From: Cetobacterium ceti
GTDB lineage: Bacteria; Fusobacteriota; Fusobacteriia; Fusobacteriales; Fusobacteriaceae
Reading direction: 5' to 3'
Assembly: GCF_900167275.1 (NCBI RefSeq)
Contig: NZ_FUWX01000006.1
Location: forward strand, 115,084 to 179,083
DNA length: 64,000 nt
Position numbers and translations under genes: made by a program. The notes below the pieces were generated by a model. It searched no databases. It had not been told where the DNA came from and was given only the letters and a program-made list of their open reading frames with translations. Below are positions 55,451-63,998 of the stretch, one piece after another (position 1 is the stretch's first letter; each line of letters opens with the position of its first letter).

Positions 55451-57325
55451 TTAATTATTTTTTGTTAATTTAATTAAACTATTCTCTCCATCTTTATATT
55501 CTATTATTATATGATGACCCTCTATTTCACCTTCAAAATAATTTGTAATATTAACTAATCTAATTATTTTATCTACTTCTTTTACATCATACCCATCTAA
55601 TAACTCTAAAATATCCAATTGGAACATAGATATATTTTTATATTGTTTCTCTCTTAATTCTGTTTCAATTTTAACCTTTTCTATTGTACTTTCAATAATG
55701 TCCACTTCTGCTGTATTTTCAATTTCTACTATATTTTCTTCTGCCAAATCAAATAGATTTTCATTCTTATTTAAATAATCAAATATTAAACTTTCTTTTG
55801 CAGCACTAAAGGCTATTTTTTGAATTTTTGTTTCCATACCACATTCTTTAATATAATCTTTATAAACTAAATTTTCTATATATTCTCTTTTTTCTTTAGG
55901 TATAGATTCCATAAATAATTGAATATCAATTTTTCTATCAAGAAGCTCTGCTTCAGTATTTTCAATTGGTTTTATATTTTTTTCATTTTTAACCTTATCT
56001 GTTGTATTATTAATTTTTCTTGATAAAATATACTCTTCTGCCCAACCTTTTTCAAGAGCTTGTAAAAAATAACTTCTTATATTTCCTACTTTTTGTTTTG
56101 TAACATATTCAGCCACGTATTTTACTGTTTCAAATCCATATTGACGAATAGCATCTTTTATAGCCTTAGGTAATGTTTTTAACTCTCTAGCTTTTATAGG
56201 AAGTTCCTTAAATACTAATTCTATTTTTTCATCTGTTGGAATTTTATCAAAAGTTTCCAATTTTACCGTTTCAAAACTTGTATTTCCATCTCCTTGACCT
56301 TGACAACCACTATCCGTATGAGTTATCAATAAATTATCAAAATGATTTTTATCATCATAAAAATAGCTTTGTTTTAAATTGTTATGTTTTTGATCAAAGA
56401 AAAATTCTATTTCTGACTCTAGCCACTTACTATTTTTTATTATATTATAATGATCTATTAAGTCCATTCTTTTTAATTCTTCACAACTTTTTTCTAAAAC
56501 TTTAATAGTTCTGGCAATTTTTTGAATATTTTCACTTAAAGGTATTCTTTTTATTAAATTCATAGATAAAACTTTTAAATATAGTCTATTAAATCTCAAT
56601 TTATTTACAAGCATATACAAAGCTCTTGTAATAGGATTTTCCATACTTAATAATAATTGAGAGTCATAAACTAGATATCCTTTTCTTATAATATTGTCAT
56701 AAAAGTGATCGGATATAGATACCTTTATAATTTCTTTTACTCTTCTATCTTTAAAGTGCTCTTTTTCAATAGAATTAGCTTGTTTAAAAGAAATTGAGTG
56801 TATATTCATTATGTTAGTATTTACTTGTTCTTCTATTATTCCCTTAATCTTATTAGAATATAGAGAATTTTTAAATGTATAACTAGTTTGAGAAAGTCTT
56901 ATTAAAGCTTTTCCTATCCTTCCATAAAATCCCTTAAAAGATTCTTGAGCAATACCCATATTTGTTAAAATTTCACTAATTGTAGTATAAAAAATATTAC
57001 TATATTTTTTATCTCTCATTATCTTTAATAGAGCTATAAAAACTCTTTCTTCTAATTCCCCAGGAATATAATCTCCTGATGTTGGATTTACTTGTATATA
57101 GGCCTCTTTTGATCTATTAAAAAAATATCTAATAATTTGATTTTTCTTTTTACTTGTACTCTTTGTAAAAAGAGGATATTCAATCATATTTATATCTATT
57201 CTTACAAGACTATTATTTCTTTCATTTTCAATTTCTGATACATCTAAAAATTTTTCAACTATTTCACTTGGGCCAGTATCAATAATTTCATTTAAAGGTA
57301 AATCGCTTCCCTTTAATTTACCCAT
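55451..57325 (-). CDS. Plasmid-type replication initiator (RepA/RPA family)
   Basis: A 624-residue protein that should bind the adjacent iterons and open the origin. The N-terminal 350 residues resemble initiator protein A families of iteron replicons: IDINMIEYPLFTKS near 43-56, then helical winged-helix-like segments with YGRIGKALIRLSQTSYTF. A charged C-terminal extension (350-624) of unclear role makes it longer than most plasmid Rep proteins. It lies next to parA, with an inverted iteron in its promoter. The precise Rep family needs a profile search. Confidence 0.75.
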   Translation of the reverse strand: MGKLKGSDLPLNEIIDTGPSEIVEKFLDVSEIENERNNSLVRIDINMIEYPLFTKSTSKKKNQIIRYFFNRSKEAYIQVNPTSGDYIPGELEERVFIALLKIMRDKKYSNIFYTTISEILTNMGIAQESFKGFYGRIGKALIRLSQTSYTFKNSLYSNKIKGIIEEQVNTNIMNIHSISFKQANSIEKEHFKDRRVKEIIKVSISDHFYDNIIRKGYLVYDSQLLLSMENPITRALYMLVNKLRFNRLYLKVLSMNLIKRIPLSENIQKIARTIKVLEKSCEELKRMDLIDHYNIIKNSKWLESEIEFFFDQKHNNLKQSYFYDDKNHFDNLLITHTDSGCQGQGDGNTSFETVKLETFDKIPTDEKIELVFKELPIKARELKTLPKAIKDAIRQYGFETVKYVAEYVTKQKVGNIRSYFLQALEKGWAEEYILSRKINNTTDKVKNEKNIKPIENTEAELLDRKIDIQLFMESIPKEKREYIENLVYKDYIKECGMETKIQKIAFSAAKESLIFDYLNKNENLFDLAEENIVEIENTAEVDIIESTIEKVKIETELREKQYKNISMFQLDILELLDGYDVKEVDKIIRLVNITNYFEGEIEGHHIIIEYKDGENSLIKLTKNN

Positions 57326-57364
57326 CCTCTTATCCTCCTTGATATACTTGGTTTTTGTTAATAT

Positions 57365-57381
57365 CCACTTCTGTTGTATAT
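57365..57381 (-). repeat. Inverted iteron overlapping the rep promoter
   Basis: On the minus strand ATATACAACAGAAGTGG matches iterons 3 and 4 of the main array. Its first bases lie within the -10 of the rep promoter, suggesting that Rep represses its own gene. Confidence 0.75.
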
Positions 57382-57408
57382 TTTACTATAAGGTATTTTT
57401 TTTATCAA
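57380..57408 (-). promoter_or_regulatory. Promoter of the rep gene
   Basis: On the minus strand TTGATA (57403-57408), 17 bp, TAAAAT (57380-57385). Confidence 0.7.
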
Positions 57409-57710
57409 TATTAAATATTGTCCAAAGGAATTACAACATCAAAGGACAAAAATAAAACTTTAAAAATATACAATAGAAAGGTCCATAGATATACAATAGA
57501 AAGGTCCTAAAATATACAACAGAAGTGGCAATAGATATACAACAGAAGTGGCAATAGATATACAACACCCACGGACATGATTTTTTTGATTTTTGATCCC
57601 GCTCAAAGTATTATGAAATAAGGCTTCAAAGGGTATTTTTTTTTTGTTTTTTTTCCCTTACAACAATATAAACAATATAAACAATATAAACAACTATAAA
57701 CAATATAAAA
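57400..57710. other. Iteron-type replication origin with AT-rich unwinding region
   Basis: The region joins the rep promoter, the iterons (57466-57565), and an AT-rich tract with a T-run (57636-57654) and four copies of an AACAATATAA-type decamer (about 57662-57708). The order iterons then AT-rich repeats is that of a Rep-dependent origin. I saw no exact DnaA box. Confidence 0.75.
57466..57565 (+). repeat. Replication iterons: five repeats at 23-bp spacing
   Basis: The core ATATACAA starts at 57466, 57489, 57512, 57535 and 57558, an exact 23-bp period (about two helical turns). Copies 1-2 extend as ATATACAATAGAAAGGTCC, copies 3-4 as ATATACAACAGAAGTGG, and copy 5 diverges after ATATACAACA. 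All have the same orientation. Confidence 0.9.
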
Positions 57711-57715
57711 ACCCC

Positions 57716-57743
57716 TTGATATTTTAAAAAAATAAGGTAATAT
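57716..57743 (+). promoter_or_regulatory. Promoter of the NanM-like gene
   Basis: TTGATA (57716-57721), 16 bp, TAATAT (57738-57743). Confidence 0.6.
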
Positions 57744-57781
57744 CATATCAACTAAAATTTAAAAGGGGGATAAAAGTAATT

Positions 57782-58924
57782 ATGAAAAAATTTCTTTTAG
57801 GTATTTTAGCAACAACGATTGTATTAGGAGGATGTACTAATACAAAATCTATTTCTTCTAACAATATTGAAAAAATTTCTTGGACTCACGGAGGAAATTT
57901 ACCAGCACCAAAAGGATTCGTAAAACAACACGGAGTAGCAGGACCTTTAGCAGGAAATATAAATGATTATATAGTAGTTGCAGGAGGAGCTAACTTCCCA
58001 TATAAATCAGTTTTAGAAGGAGGAGCTAAAAAACATTATCCTGATTTATATGTATTAAAAGACATGAATGGAAAGTTAGAAACAATTCATCATCAACAAT
58101 TAAATCAAGAAACAGGATATGGATCAACAGTTTCTATTCCTAATGGATTAATATATATTGGTGGAGCTTACGATTCAGGAATAAGCAATAAAGTATATAT
58201 GTTAACTTTAGATTCTACAAATAAAGTTGATGTAAAAGAAATAGGAGAACTTCCATTTACATATTTCGGAGGAGTTGTAGCTTATAAAAATAATAAATTA
58301 TATCTTGCAGCAGGAAAGCAAGATGGAAAAGATAGTAATAAATTCTACGAATATGATTTAACTACAAAACAAACAAAAGAGTTAGCTAATTTCCCTGGAG
58401 CAAATAGAGCTCAATCTGTAGGACAAATACTAAACAATGGTCAAGAAGATTTACTTTATGTATTTAGTGGAGGAGCTAACATAGCATTTACAGATGGATA
58501 TGCTTATAGTTTTAAAACAAATAAATGGATGAAAGCTAATTCAGTAAAATTAAATAATAAAGAAATATCACTTTTAGGAGCTAGTTCAGTAAAATTAAAT
58601 GACAATGAATTACTTGTTATTGGTGGATTCAATAAAGAGGTTTATGATCATGCAGTTAAAAATTTAAGTACTTTAAAAGATAAAGACTTACAAGAGTTTA
58701 AAACTAAATACTTTACAACAGATCCAGTAGACTTTAATTGGAATAAAGAAATATTAATTTATAATGCTAAAACAAATAATTGGAAAACTTTAGGGGAAGT
58801 TCCATTTAATGCTCCTTGTGGAGAAGGATTAGTATTAATTGGAAATAAAATTTATTCTATTAATGGAGAAATAAAACCAGGAGTTAGAACTGAGAAAATG
58901 TATATAGGTACAATTGAAAAATAA
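57782..58924 (+). CDS. NanM-like N-acetylneuraminate mutarotase lipoprotein (kelch propeller)
   Basis: A 380-residue exported beta-propeller. The lipoprotein signal ends at Cys18 (VLGGC). Six kelch-like blades follow, with repeated GGxN/GGA motifs such as IVVAGGANFPYKSV and LYVFSGGANIAF, which match NanM. NanM interconverts the anomers of sialic acid outside the inner membrane. No other sialic acid genes are nearby. Monocistronic, first gene to the right of the origin, with notably A-rich third codon positions. Confidence 0.8.
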   Translation: MKKFLLGILATTIVLGGCTNTKSISSNNIEKISWTHGGNLPAPKGFVKQHGVAGPLAGNINDYIVVAGGANFPYKSVLEGGAKKHYPDLYVLKDMNGKLETIHHQQLNQETGYGSTVSIPNGLIYIGGAYDSGISNKVYMLTLDSTNKVDVKEIGELPFTYFGGVVAYKNNKLYLAAGKQDGKDSNKFYEYDLTTKQTKELANFPGANRAQSVGQILNNGQEDLLYVFSGGANIAFTDGYAYSFKTNKWMKANSVKLNNKEISLLGASSVKLNDNELLVIGGFNKEVYDHAVKNLSTLKDKDLQEFKTKYFTTDPVDFNWNKEILIYNAKTNNWKTLGEVPFNAPCGEGLVLIGNKIYSINGEIKPGVRTEKMYIGTIEK

Positions 58925-58929
58925 AAATT

Positions 58930-58964
58930 TAAAAGGAGAGGAAGTTAATTCTTCTCCTTTTTCA
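58930..58964 (+). terminator. Terminator of the NanM-like gene
   Basis: AAAAGGAGA-GAAG and CTTC-TCTCCTTTTT pair around TTAATT. Confidence 0.75.
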
Positions 58965-59083
58965 ATAGTAACGTCCATTTTTGAAAAAAAGGAAAGTATT
59001 AAGAATAGAGAATATAACAATAAATCTTTTCTGGCAATATTTATAAATATATAAAGAAAAGTTTTGCTAGAGGAGGATAATTT

Positions 59084-59509
59084 ATGAAAATAAAAATAAA
59101 ACTTATATTTAATATATTATTATTTTCTTTTTTTATAAATATAGTAGGTTATATAGGTGGAATTAATTATATTAAGTATAAATACATTGATAGTATAAAA
59201 AATTATTATATTTATGTGGAAAATAATATTGATAATATTAATAATCTAATATATTACTATGACAACCCAGAAATTTTGGCAAATATAATTTATTCTTTAG
59301 ACACATATTTTTACATGAATGAAATTTTAATAAAAGAAGAAAAATATAAAAATTTAAATGACATATTAATAGAGCAAAAAACTATTTTTGATAGAGCTAA
59401 TTATGAAACTTATAAAAAAATATATTTTGCATCTAAAGAATTAGATGGAAATGTTCTTTTTTTTAAAAAACTTGTAAGAAATATAAATAAAAGTGGATTT
59501 AATAAATAA
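59084..59509 (+). CDS. Hypothetical membrane-anchored protein, 141 aa
   Basis: Not recognised. One N-terminal hydrophobic segment (about 7-29) would anchor it or act as a signal; the rest is a helical, Tyr-, Asn- and Lys-rich domain, perhaps extracytoplasmic. GAGGAGG precedes the ATG. It lies just before the leader peptide of the NSS transporter and could share its transcript. Confidence 0.55.
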   Translation: MKIKIKLIFNILLFSFFINIVGYIGGINYIKYKYIDSIKNYYIYVENNIDNINNLIYYYDNPEILANIIYSLDTYFYMNEILIKEEKYKNLNDILIEQKTIFDRANYETYKKIYFASKELDGNVLFFKKLVRNINKSGFNK

Positions 59510-59552
59510 ATTTGCATAAAATAAATAAAAATAAAAAATGGAGGATTCTAAA

Positions 59553-59627
59553 ATGTTTTTAAATTCTATTAATTGGTGGAGTAGTACTAAATTTAATAAA
59601 TTAAATAGTACAAAGCCAAATATATAG
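59553..59627 (+). CDS. 24-residue leader peptide with tandem Trp codons
   Basis: A short ORF with a strong ATGGAGG site 8 bp upstream. Codons 8 and 9 are both TGG (Trp), in SINWWSS, and the peptide ends with Lys-Pro-Asn-Ile before TAG. It is followed by a terminator hairpin (59670-59697) and then by an NSS family amino acid transporter. This is the layout of a transcription-attenuation or ribosome-stalling leader that senses tryptophan. I could not draw a convincing antiterminator, so the mechanism is open. Confidence 0.6.
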   Translation: MFLNSINWWSSTKFNKLNSTKPNI

Positions 59628-59669
59628 GAAAGATGCCATTTTTTTATGTTTTACTATTAATTTATTAAT

Positions 59670-59697
59670 AAGAGCAGCCTTTTCGGGCTGTTTTTTT
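59670..59697 (+). terminator. Leader terminator (attenuator) ahead of the NSS transporter gene
   Basis: CAGCC pairs with GGCTG around TTTTCG, extended by A.T pairs and followed by seven T. It lies between the Trp-rich leader peptide and the transporter gene. Confidence 0.8.
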
Positions 59698-59728
59698 GTT
59701 TACAAAAATTAAAATTAAGGGAGGAAAT

Positions 59729-61024
59729 ATGAAAAGAGAAAACTTTAAAAATAAAATAGGATTTATACTCTCCTGTTCAGGAGCAGCTATAGGGTTAGGA
59801 AATATATGGTTATTTTCTTGGAAAGTAGGGAAATATGGAGGAGGAGCTTTTTTAATTCCTTATTTTATATTTATGGTATTATTTGCAATAGTTGGATTAA
59901 TTGGTGAAATATCTTTAGGAAGAATGATGAAAAGAGGTGTTTTAGGAGTTACAACATATTTCCCAAAATCAATGATAGGGAAAATAGCTCCCTATATTTC
60001 AATAAGTTCAGTTTGGGGAATATATACTTTTTATGTAATCGTTTTTGGATGGGTATTAAAATATTTTTGTATGTATGTTACAGGAGATATTATTAACAAA
60101 AATTATGAAAGTTATTTTTTTAATTTTGCAGGAACAAGTAAATCTATTCCATGGCATTTATTGGGAATAATTTTATCTGTTATTATAATATCTTTAGGTA
60201 TCAGTAAAGGAATAGAAAAATTTAATAAAATTGTTATGCCCATAATGTTTATACTTTTTATTTTTCTTTTATTTAAAAGTTTAACCTTAAAAGGAGCTCA
60301 AGAGGGAATATATTATTTATTAAAGCCAGATTGGACAAAATTATTAGAGCTAAAAACATGGGTAATGGCTTTAGGACAAGCTTTTTTTACTGTGGGAATA
60401 AGTGGATCAGCTTTATTGGTTTATGGAAGTTATTTAAAAAAAGAGGTTTCTATAGTTGATAGTGTGGTAAAAACTTGTATTTTAGATACAGTAGCAGCTT
60501 TAATGGCAGGATTTATAATAATTCCTGCAGCCTTTGCATTTAATTTAGATATTACGTCAGGACCAGCATTACTTTTTATAACTGTCCCTACAATTTTTGA
60601 AAATATGATTGGAGGTCAATTAATAGGAGGCTTATTTTTTCTAAGCATAATCTTTGCGGCTTTATCATCTGCGATTAATTTACTTGAAGTACCTGTGGAT
60701 GCCTTTATAGATAAATTTAAAGTAACTAGAATTAAGGGAAGTATTTTAGTTGGGTCTATAAGTTTTATAATTGGCTTATTTTTAGATATCAATATAAATT
60801 TATTTGGAAACTTTGCAGATTTTACAAATGGATTTTTGTTGCCTCTAGGAGCAGGATTGATATTAGCAATTTTCTTTTATAATTTATCCAAAGAAAAAAT
60901 CTTTGAAGAGATTAATACTAAAAAAAATATAGGAGAATTGATATATTTTATTGGAAAATATATTTTTGTACCAGGAACTTTTTTAATAATATTATTAGGA
61001 ATTTTATATGGAAGTATAGGATAA
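59729..61024 (+). CDS. NSS (SNF) family Na+-dependent amino acid transporter
   Basis: A 431-residue inner-membrane symporter of the neurotransmitter:sodium family. The start is the ATG at 59729 with GGGAGG upstream; an earlier in-frame TTG falls in the terminator. The family motif in helix 1 is present as SCSGAAIGLGNIWLFSW, followed by YGGGAFLIPYF. The size (about 430, probably 11 helices) resembles the fusobacterial tyrosine transporter Tyt1 and TnaT. The Trp codons in the leader suggest tryptophan or another aromatic substrate; this is inference. Confidence 0.87.
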   Translation: MKRENFKNKIGFILSCSGAAIGLGNIWLFSWKVGKYGGGAFLIPYFIFMVLFAIVGLIGEISLGRMMKRGVLGVTTYFPKSMIGKIAPYISISSVWGIYTFYVIVFGWVLKYFCMYVTGDIINKNYESYFFNFAGTSKSIPWHLLGIILSVIIISLGISKGIEKFNKIVMPIMFILFIFLLFKSLTLKGAQEGIYYLLKPDWTKLLELKTWVMALGQAFFTVGISGSALLVYGSYLKKEVSIVDSVVKTCILDTVAALMAGFIIIPAAFAFNLDITSGPALLFITVPTIFENMIGGQLIGGLFFLSIIFAALSSAINLLEVPVDAFIDKFKVTRIKGSILVGSISFIIGLFLDININLFGNFADFTNGFLLPLGAGLILAIFFYNLSKEKIFEEINTKKNIGELIYFIGKYIFVPGTFLIILLGILYGSIG

Positions 61025-61101
61025 AAAAATAATAAAAGGAATAATTTTTGATATGAAGTAAAACTATACAGAAATAAAATTATTAGGAGGTTTGAATTAT
61101 T

Positions 61102-61602
61102 ATGAAAAAAGTAACTTTTCAAGGAAATGAATTAACTTTAGTAGGAGAACAAATTAAAGTTGGAGATGTAGCCCCTAATTTTAAAGCAGTAAAACCTGAC
61201 TTAAGTGAATTTACATTAGGATCATTAAAAGGAAAAACAGTTGTTATAACAAGTATGCCATCTGTTGATACTCCAGTTTGTGAATTACAAACAATAAGAT
61301 TTAATAAAGAAGCTGGAAAATTAGATAAAGTTCATGTAATAACAATATCTGAAGATTTACCATTTGCAATAGGAAGATTTTGTGCAAATAAAGAAATAAA
61401 AAGTGCAATAACTTTATCAGATTATAAAGATCATGATTTTGCAAATAAATATGGATTATTAATAAAAGAATTAAATTTATTAGGAAGAACTGTAATTGTA
61501 ATTGATAAAGAGGGAATTGTAAGATATGTAGAAATAGTTCCAGAGATAACACATGAGCCTAATTATGAAGAAGCTCTTAATATAATTCACCATGTAAGAT
61601 AA
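61102..61602 (+). CDS. tpx: Thiol peroxidase Tpx
   Basis: A 166-residue atypical two-Cys peroxiredoxin reducing hydroperoxides with electrons from thioredoxin. The peroxidatic Cys60 is in PSVDTPVCELQT and the resolving Cys94 in GRFCAN, both in family positions. GGAGG precedes the ATG. No signal peptide, so it protects the cytoplasm from oxygen stress. The trxB-trxA pair at 38-40 kb could be one electron source. Confidence 0.94.
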   Translation: MKKVTFQGNELTLVGEQIKVGDVAPNFKAVKPDLSEFTLGSLKGKTVVITSMPSVDTPVCELQTIRFNKEAGKLDKVHVITISEDLPFAIGRFCANKEIKSAITLSDYKDHDFANKYGLLIKELNLLGRTVIVIDKEGIVRYVEIVPEITHEPNYEEALNIIHHVR

Positions 61603-61611
61603 AAAATAAAA

Positions 61612-61642
61612 GAGAAGGAGAGGTTAAATCCTCTCCTTCAAT
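61612..61642. terminator. Bidirectional terminator
   Basis: GAAGGAGAGG pairs perfectly with CCTCTCCTTC around TTAAAT, between tpx and the converging hsp20 gene. Confidence 0.8.
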
Positions 61643-61643
61643 T

Positions 61644-62063
61644 TTATAAAATTTCAATTTCTTCTTCTTTTTCTTCTTTTGTCAAATCTTTTGGTAAAGT
61701 TATTGTTAAAATACCATTTTCAAAATTTGCCACTATTTGTTCTTTTAAAATATTTTCAGGAATAGAAGATTTTTTTTCAAAATCTTTATAAATAAATTCT
61801 CGTTTAGAATAAAATTTCTTTTCAGAATCATCTTCTATTTTTTTTGTAAAATAAGATATGATAATAGCACTTGCACTTATTTTTACTTTTAATTCTTCTT
61901 TAGAAATTCCAGGGGCACAAACTTCAATAACATATTTGTTCTCAGTTTCATAAAGATTCATAGAAGGAATAATATTTTTTCCAATGTGTTCTAAAGGATT
62001 TTTATCTTCTAAAAGTTCTGTAAAAAAGTTTGTAAATTTTTCAACAGGGTTATTTTTATCCAT
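61644..62063 (-). CDS. Hsp20 / alpha-crystallin family small heat shock protein
   Basis: A 139-residue ATP-independent chaperone. The alpha-crystallin domain spans about 35-125, with APGISKEELKVKIS and the C-terminal FENGILTITLPK; the final EEIEIL supplies the IxI/L oligomerisation motif. Monocistronic. I saw no CIRCE element in the short upstream region. Confidence 0.92.
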   Translation of the reverse strand: MDKNNPVEKFTNFFTELLEDKNPLEHIGKNIIPSMNLYETENKYVIEVCAPGISKEELKVKISASAIIISYFTKKIEDDSEKKFYSKREFIYKDFEKKSSIPENILKEQIVANFENGILTITLPKDLTKEEKEEEIEIL

Positions 62064-62121
62064 AATATTCTACTCCTTTTAAAATTTTATTTGATTTAAA
62101 AAAGATATATGATAATAAAAA

Positions 62122-63504
62122 CTAATTCCTTTTTTCTAAAATATTTTCAATTTCTTCTACAGTTTTCGGCATAGTTTTTCCTAATCTTCTATTTCCAGAT
62201 TCAGTTATTACAAAATCACCTTCATAACGGATTCCAACTTGTCCAATATATTTTTCAACTTCATCGTAGTTTACATATTCTATAAATTTATTTTCAGATT
62301 TATATTTTTTTATTAATTCAGGAATAAAATAAATACCTGGTTCAACAGTGAAAACAAATCCTGGTTCTAAAATTCTAGCAAGTCTTAATGATTTTAATCC
62401 TAATAGATTGCTTCTAGAAGAAGTATGGTCATAACCTACATAGTCTTCTCCAAAATTTTCCATATCATGAACATCAAGACCAAGCATATGTCCTAATCCA
62501 TGAGGTAGAAATAAACCGTATACTCCAGCTTCTAGCATATTTTCAATAGAACCTTTTACTAAATTAATTTTTTTAAATTCTTCAAGTAAAACTCTACAAA
62601 CTTCTAAATGAACAGATTTATAAGTAATATTAGGTTTAATAATTTCTTCTGCTTTATTAAACATTTTTATTAGAATATTATAAAATTGTTTTTGAACTGG
62701 AGAAAATTTCCCAGATACAGGGAAAACAGTAGTCATATCTCCACAATAACCATTTTCTAATCTAGCACCACAATCTAACAATAATAAATCACCATCTTTT
62801 AAAATGTTATTTTGAGAATGGTTATGTAAAGTTTCACCATTTATTGTACAAATAGTGTGGAAGGAAGGAAGACAATTATTTTTAGTACAAATATATTCTA
62901 AGGCAGCAGTTAATTCATATTCTTTCATCCCTGGCTTAATAGTTTTCATAGCTTCTAAATGCATATCTCTTGTAACATTAACTGCTTTTTCAATTTCTTC
63001 AATTTCTAAAGATGATTTTGTATTTCTTAATTTTATAATAGCTTTTTTTAAATCTTCAGAAATAAACTTATTAAATTCAAGAGGATTAATTTTTAATAAT
63101 TTAGATAATGTTAATATATTTTCTGCTCTATATTGTTCTGTAAATAAAATATTATTTTTATTTAAAAGAAAAGAATTAAGAGTATCAATATCCTTAAAGT
63201 TTTCTATACCCACTTTCAAAGCTTGGTTTGCTATTGATTCTTGAGGACCCATCCAAATAATATCATCTATTGAATAATCTTTTCCAAAGATATAGTCTAT
63301 ATTATTATCAATATCTAAAACTCCAATAAAGTTAGGATCATTTAATCCAAAGAAATATAAAAAAGTAGAATCTTGTACAAATGGGTAACAATTATCATCA
63401 TAAGACATAGGTGATTCTGAGTTTCCAGGGATTATAATAATTCCTTTTTTAAAAAATTTTCTTAAAGCATTTCTTCTTTCAATGTAAATATTTTTTTGAA
63501 ACAT
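62122..63504 (-). CDS. Aminopeptidase P family (M24) metallopeptidase
   Basis: A 460-residue Xaa-Pro aminopeptidase-like enzyme. The N-terminal domain (about 1-170, aminopeptidase P N type) precedes the pita-bread catalytic domain. Metal ligands are in LLLDCGARLENGYCGDMT (two Asp), HGLGHMLGLDVHD (His), VFTVEPGIY (Glu) and the last VGIRYEGDFVI (Glu). It removes N-terminal residues before proline from peptides. Monocistronic; ends 140 bp from the right tRNA operon's start. Confidence 0.9.
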   Translation of the reverse strand: MFQKNIYIERRNALRKFFKKGIIIIPGNSESPMSYDDNCYPFVQDSTFLYFFGLNDPNFIGVLDIDNNIDYIFGKDYSIDDIIWMGPQESIANQALKVGIENFKDIDTLNSFLLNKNNILFTEQYRAENILTLSKLLKINPLEFNKFISEDLKKAIIKLRNTKSSLEIEEIEKAVNVTRDMHLEAMKTIKPGMKEYELTAALEYICTKNNCLPSFHTICTINGETLHNHSQNNILKDGDLLLLDCGARLENGYCGDMTTVFPVSGKFSPVQKQFYNILIKMFNKAEEIIKPNITYKSVHLEVCRVLLEEFKKINLVKGSIENMLEAGVYGLFLPHGLGHMLGLDVHDMENFGEDYVGYDHTSSRSNLLGLKSLRLARILEPGFVFTVEPGIYFIPELIKKYKSENKFIEYVNYDEVEKYIGQVGIRYEGDFVITESGNRRLGKTMPKTVEEIENILEKRN

Positions 63505-63587
63505 AAAAAAACCTCCCTAAAATTAAGTTTTGCTATAGGTAATTATATCAAATATTTTTTATAAATTACAAAGAAATAAAAAAAATG

Positions 63588-63616
63588 TTGACACAATTTA
63601 ACAATTATGATATTAT
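63588..63616 (+). promoter_or_regulatory. Promoter of the right tRNA operon
   Basis: TTGACA (63588-63593), 17 bp, TATTAT (63611-63616). Confidence 0.8.
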
Positions 63617-63643
63617 AATTCTTGTCTTGAACGAAAGCAATTT

Positions 63644-63720
63644 CGGAATATAGCGCAGTCCGGTAGCGCACCTGCCTTGGGAGCAGGGGGCCGCAAGTTC
63701 GAATCTTGCTATTCCGACCA
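63644..63720 (+). tRNA. tRNA-Pro (TGG)
   Basis: 77 nt with encoded CCA; anticodon loop CTTGGGA gives TGG. Acceptor CGGAATA pairs with TATTCCG. Confidence 0.95.
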
Positions 63721-63732
63721 TTAAATACATAT

Positions 63733-63807
63733 TGGGGTGTCGCCAAGCGGTAAGGCAACGGACTTTGACTCCGTCATGCGTTGGTTCGAATCCAGCCACC
63801 CCAGCCA
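63733..63807 (+). tRNA. tRNA-Gln (TTG)
   Basis: 75 nt with encoded CCA; anticodon loop CTTTGAC gives TTG. Acceptor TGGGGTG pairs with CACCCCA. Confidence 0.95.
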
Positions 63808-63818
63808 TTAAAATTATT

Positions 63819-63893
63819 GCCCCGTTCGTTCAGTGGTAAGGACAATAGATTTTCACTCTATAAACAGGGGTTCGATTCCCCTACGGGGTACCA
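63819..63893 (+). tRNA. tRNA-Glu (TTC), second copy
   Basis: 75 nt with encoded CCA, identical to the tRNA-Glu at 46338-46412 on the other strand. Confidence 0.96.
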
Positions 63894-63913
63894 TTAAATT
63901 TAATATATAAGCT

Positions 63914-63998
63914 GGTGAGATTCCCGAGCGGCCAAAGGGATCAGACTGTAAATCTGACGGCTCTGCCTTCGAAGGTTCGAATCCTTCTCTCACCACCA
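63914..63998 (+). tRNA. tRNA-Tyr (GTA), second copy
   Basis: 85 nt, class II, encoded CCA, identical to the tRNA-Tyr at 46233-46317 on the other strand. The operon probably continues beyond the window. Confidence 0.96.

Noticed and set aside
57466..57565. CRISPR-like array
   Set aside because: The 23-bp periodic repeats have no unique spacers, lie beside a rep gene and have an inverted copy on the rep promoter; they are iterons.
59553..59627. Calling the leader peptide TnaC
   Set aside because: It has the same length (24 codons) and a Trp and Pro, but the spacing from Trp to Pro and the conserved Asp do not match TnaC, and the next gene is a transporter and not tryptophanase.
59696..59728. 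Upstream TTG start for the NSS transporter
   Set aside because: It lies in the T-run of the leader terminator and has no ribosome site; the ATG at 59729 has GGGAGG.
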